NCBI RefSeq assembly: GCF_041928815.1
Contig: NZ_JBHFEI010000006.1
Location: 62,001 to 126,000, forward strand
DNA length: 64,000 nt
Reading direction: 5' to 3'
Origin: JBHFEI01 sp041928815
GTDB lineage: Bacteria; Pseudomonadota; Alphaproteobacteria; Rhizobiales; Rhizobiaceae
Under the pieces are notes generated by a model that was not told the origin of the DNA, made no database searches, and saw only the letters and a list, made by a program, of their open reading frames with translations. The translations under genes were made by a program, and so were the position numbers. This document shows positions 61,285 to 64,000 of the stretch, piece by piece. How positions within the stretch are numbered: position 1 is the first letter of the stretch; the number at the start of each line of letters is the position of its first letter.

Positions 61285-62673
61285 CTATCGCTCCCAGTCC
61301 TCCGGCGCCGGCTTGTCCACGAGGCCGAGCTTGCGGTCGAGTTCGATCAACTGCTGTTCGGAAAGCCGCAGGTCGAGGCTGACGGAGCCGTCCTCGTTGT
61401 CGTCGCGATGGTCGACGATGGCGTTCGAATAGATCCAGGAGAGATGCTGCATCGCCTCCGGCGCGAGCCGCACCGTGGTCTGCGTCAGCACGCCCGACAT
61501 CCGCCGGCCGACCTCGTCCATCAGCGTCTCGATCCCCTCGCCGCTGATGGCGGAGACGGCGATCGTGTTGCCGCTCGCGTCTGCCTTTTCCATCAGCGCA
61601 TCATGCTGTTCCGGCTCCAGCCGGTCGATCTTGTTCCAGACCTCGATCATCCGCTCGCCGCGCGCCTTCTCGTCGATGCCGAGATCGGCGAGGATGCGGG
61701 TGACGTCGGTCGCCTGGGCGATGTTGTCGGGATCCGAAAGGTCGCGCACATGCAGGATCAGGTCGGCCTCCAGCACCTCCTCGAGCGTGGCGCGGAAGGC
61801 CGCGACGAGATGGGTCGGCAGGTCCGAGATGAATCCGACGGTGTCCGAGAGGATCACCGTGCGCCCGTGCGGCAGCTTCATTCGGCGCAGCGTCGGGTCG
61901 AGCGTGGCAAAGAGCATGTCTTCGGCCAGCACACCTGCCCCGGTCATCCGGTTGAACAGCGTCGACTTGCCGGCATTGGTATAGCCGACCAGCGCCACGA
62001 TCGGGTGCGGCACCTTGCGGCGCTTGGCGCGGTGAAGCTGGCGCGTCCGGCGCACCTGCTCAAGTTCGCGCTCGAGCCGGACGATCCTGTCCTGCAGGAG
62101 CCTCCGGTCGGCCTCGATCTGGGTTTCGCCCGGGCCGCCCATGAAGCCGGCGCCGCCGCGCTGGCGTTCGAGGTGGGTCCAGCTGCGCACCAGCCGGCCC
62201 TTCTGGTAATTGAGATGGGCAAGCTCGACCTGCAGCGTGCCTTCCTTGGTCGAAGCGCGCCGCCCGAAGATCTCGAGGATCAGTCCGGTGCGGTCGATGA
62301 CCTTGGCGTTCCATTCCTTCTCGAGGTTGCGCTGCTGTACCGGCGTCAGCGGATGGTCGACGATGACGAGGCCGCAATCGCCCTCGACCAGCGCGTGGCC
62401 GATCTCCTCGATCTTGCCGGAGCCGATAAGCGTGCCGGGCTTCGGCTGGGCAACGGGGACGATCGCGCCGTAGACGACCTCGAGATCGATCGCGCGCGCA
62501 AGGCCGACCGCCTCTTCCAGCCGGCTCTCGTCGGACCGCAGCGTCACCGTCTCCGCCGCCTTCCGTCCAGACGGCTTCACCACCGGGACGATGACCGCGG
62601 CGCGCATGTCGTCGCGCTTGCGTTCCAGTTCAGGAATGATGGAGGCTAGCGTCTTCTGCGATGCCTTGCTCAC
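61285..62673 (-). CDS. hflX: GTPase HflX
   Basis: A 462-residue ribosome-associated GTPase that splits stalled or heat-damaged 70S ribosomes. The N-terminal HflX domain includes GSGKIEEIG and HPLTPVQQRNLEKEW. Next come DRTGLILEIFGRRASTKEG and the glycine-rich RQRGGAGFMGGPGETQ linker. The G domain has GYTNAGKSTLFN (G1) near 235 and NKID (G4). Its start overlaps the hfq stop by 4 bp, the usual hfq-hflX coupling. Confidence 0.96.
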   Translation of the reverse strand: MSKASQKTLASIIPELERKRDDMRAAVIVPVVKPSGRKAAETVTLRSDESRLEEAVGLARAIDLEVVYGAIVPVAQPKPGTLIGSGKIEEIGHALVEGDCGLVIVDHPLTPVQQRNLEKEWNAKVIDRTGLILEIFGRRASTKEGTLQVELAHLNYQKGRLVRSWTHLERQRGGAGFMGGPGETQIEADRRLLQDRIVRLERELEQVRRTRQLHRAKRRKVPHPIVALVGYTNAGKSTLFNRMTGAGVLAEDMLFATLDPTLRRMKLPHGRTVILSDTVGFISDLPTHLVAAFRATLEEVLEADLILHVRDLSDPDNIAQATDVTRILADLGIDEKARGERMIEVWNKIDRLEPEQHDALMEKADASGNTIAVSAISGEGIETLMDEVGRRMSGVLTQTTVRLAPEAMQHLSWIYSNAIVDHRDDNEDGSVSLDLRLSEQQLIELDRKLGLVDKPAPEDWER

Positions 62674-62912
62674 GAAGCGCTGTCTTCAGCCTCGAACATC
62701 TGCAGCGGCTGCCCGGGCATGATGGTCGAAATGGCATGCTTGTAGACGAGCTGCGAATGGCCGTCACGGCGCAGAAGCACGCAGAAGTTGTCGAAAGATG
62801 TCACGACGCCCGTCAGCTTGACGCCGTTGATGAGGAAGATCGTGAGGGAAATTTTCTGCTTGCGGACCGTGTTGAGAAAGAGATCCTGCAAGTTCTGAGA
62901 ACGTTCCGCCAT
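62670..62912 (-). CDS. hfq: RNA chaperone Hfq
   Basis: An 80-residue Sm-like protein that forms a hexameric ring and pairs small RNAs with mRNAs. It has SQNLQDLFLNTVRKQKISLTIF (Sm1 with the distal face) and YKHAISTI (Sm2, KHAI replacing YKHA) near residues 57-64. The C-terminal tail is short, as in alphaproteobacteria. It lies between ntrX and hflX, the standard rhizobial order, and overlaps hflX by 4 bp. Confidence 0.97.
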   Translation of the reverse strand: MAERSQNLQDLFLNTVRKQKISLTIFLINGVKLTGVVTSFDNFCVLLRRDGHSQLVYKHAISTIMPGQPLQMFEAEDSAS

Positions 62913-63115
62913 GGCGCCGCTTCTTTCTTATTGAAGCCGGCCTGGAACGACCGGTTGTTCATGTCAAAAAATCCGGCGCATCCAGCCGTCCCCGAGCGCC
63001 GGACTCTTGGGTATCAAATCGTCAAGTTTTCCGCAATGTCGAAAACGGACATCGATGGCATGCGATAGAAATCGCGGAGTTGCGGCAAAGGGCGGATTCC
63101 CGGCCTGAGCACCGG

Positions 63116-64000
63116 TTACACGCCGAGCGACTTCAGCTTCCGGTGCAGCGCGGAACGCTCCATGCCGACGAATTCGGCGGTGCGGGAGATGTTGCCGCCG
63201 AAACGGTTGATCTGCGCGATCAGATAGTCGCGCTCGAACATTTCCCGCGCCTCGCGCAGCGGCAGCGTCATGATGTGCTGGTGGCCCTCGGAAGAAATTT
63301 TCGGCAGGGTGTCGCCGACCTCCGCCGGCAGCATGTCGGCGCTGATCGGTGTCTCCGGCCCGTCGCTGCGCGCGAGAATCATCAGCCGCTCGATATTGTT
63401 GCGCAACTGCCGGATGTTGCCCGGCCAGTCATGCGCCTGCAGCACGGCGAGCGCGTCGTCGCCGATCTTGCGGCCGCGGATGCCGGCCTGCTCGCTGATC
63501 TGCCGCATGAACATGTCGACGAGGAACGGGATGTCCTCGCGCCGCTCGGCGAGCGCCGGCACGCGGATCGGGATCACGGCGAGGCGATGGTAGAGGTCCT
63601 CGCGGAAGGCCCCTTCCGCGATGTGGCTTTCGAGGTTGTAGGCCGTCGACGAGATGATGCGCACGTCGACCTTGACCCGCTTCGAGCCTCCGACGCGCTC
63701 GAACTGCTGGTCGACGAGCACGCGCAGGATCTTGTTCTGCGTCTCGCGCGGCATTTCGCCGACCTCGTCGAGATAGAGGATGCCGCCATGGGCCTCCTCC
63801 AGCGCGCCGGTGCGACGCGGCTGCCCGGACGTCCCTTCCGTGCCGAAGAGGGCGATCTCCATGCGCTCGGGCGTGATCGCCGCGGCGTTGAGCGCCACGA
63901 AGGGTCCGCCGGCGCGCGACGACTTGCGGTGGATCATCCGCGCCACCAGTTCCTTGCCGGAACCGGACGGCCCGTGGATCATCACGCGGCTGTTGGTCGG
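63116..64000 (-). CDS. ntrX: Nitrogen-regulation response regulator NtrX, N-terminally truncated by the window
   Basis: The 295 codons visible cover the AAA+ sigma-54-interaction-type domain and the C-terminal Fis-like HTH. The receiver domain lies beyond 64000. Seen are GPSGSGKELVARMIH (Walker A), GGILYLDEVGEM (Walker B) and EDLYHRLAVIPIRVP, and the helix-turn-helix FGGNISRTAEFVGMERSALHRKLKSLGV. The usual GAFTGA loop is replaced by FGTEGTSGQPRRTGALEEA, as in NtrX, so sigma-54 activation is doubtful. hfq follows 203 bp downstream. Confidence 0.93.
   Translation of the reverse strand, partial: PTNSRVMIHGPSGSGKELVARMIHRKSSRAGGPFVALNAAAITPERMEIALFGTEGTSGQPRRTGALEEAHGGILYLDEVGEMPRETQNKILRVLVDQQFERVGGSKRVKVDVRIISSTAYNLESHIAEGAFREDLYHRLAVIPIRVPALAERREDIPFLVDMFMRQISEQAGIRGRKIGDDALAVLQAHDWPGNIRQLRNNIERLMILARSDGPETPISADMLPAEVGDTLPKISSEGHQHIMTLPLREAREMFERDYLIAQINRFGGNISRTAEFVGMERSALHRKLKSLGV

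Noticed and set aside
1..64000. CRISPR arrays, toxin-antitoxin pairs, restriction or known anti-phage systems
   Set aside because: No regularly spaced repeats and no cas, toxin or defence-gene motifs were seen on either strand.
63116..64000. Reading the truncated regulator as a sigma-54 activator such as NtrC
   Set aside because: The GAFTGA loop is missing, and the context next to hfq-hflX matches NtrX.

Overview
The window comes from a high-GC alphaproteobacterium, most likely of the Rhizobiales (Hyphomicrobiales), Rhizobiaceae or a close relative. The case rests on gene content: a bacterial phosphatidylcholine synthase (pcs), an invasion-associated-locus-B protein, the order ntrX-hfq-hflX, a 1270-residue B12-dependent ribonucleotide reductase (nrdJ), purL-bolA-grxD, and the rlpA-dac-tmk-holB-metG-tatD-MBL-fold cluster. 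It is almost entirely chromosomal housekeeping DNA, with three degraded accessory patches.

Layout. 0-2.1 kb: end of an alanyl-tRNA editing protein, sseA, an acetyltransferase and a HlyU-type protein. 2.18-3.47 kb: a tRNA-Leu(UAA) gene split by a 218-nt group I intron, then a broken serine recombinase. 3.5-5.7 kb: an exported sensor-like protein, gpt, and a cobalamin riboswitch in front of a lone CbiM-type cobalt transporter. 5.7-7.1 kb: non-coding DNA with an internally deleted IS5-family transposase. 7.1-14.6 kb: nrdJ behind a pair of NrdR boxes, a 105-bp nested palindrome, chrA, a DUF4864 protein and a methyltransferase. 14.7-19.2 kb (minus strand): tgt-queA, a small DMT transporter, two cyclophilins and coaD. 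19.4-19.7 kb: two overlapping tiny membrane-protein ORFs. 19.8-29.5 kb: gyrA, marC, a DapA-like lyase divergent from its GntR regulator, ilvA, an exported protein, a HAD hydrolase, a CinA-like protein and wrbA. 29.7-35.9 kb: purL, bolA, a histone-like small protein, grxD and two tandem Bcr/CflA exporters. 36-39.6 kb: an inositol-phosphatase-family gene overlapping ttcA, glsA and ialB. 39.8-47.2 kb: an oligopeptide-type binding protein, a FrnE-like DsbA protein, and a four-gene BMP-type (nucleoside-like) ABC importer. 47.3-52.1 kb: quinone reductase, pcs, a UbiH-type monooxygenase, an AEC transporter and ccdA. 52.4-53.6 kb: tRNA-Lys(UUU), an AT-rich patch and decayed small ORFs. 53.6-64 kb (minus strand): MBL hydrolase, tatD, metG, holB, tmk, a D,D-carboxypeptidase homologue, rlpA, hflX, hfq and the start-truncated ntrX.

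Themes. Three neighbouring loci concern cobalt/B12 and deoxyribonucleotides: a B12-sensing riboswitch, a cobalt S-component, and a B12-dependent reductase with NrdR sites. Both tRNA genes are flanked on the 3' side by decayed, mobile-element-like DNA. The most striking signals are the split tRNA-Leu(UAA), interrupted at the position used by cyanobacterial and plastid introns; a D,D-carboxypeptidase homologue that has lost two of its three catalytic motifs; the paired NrdR boxes; and the overlapping micro-ORFs between coaD and gyrA.
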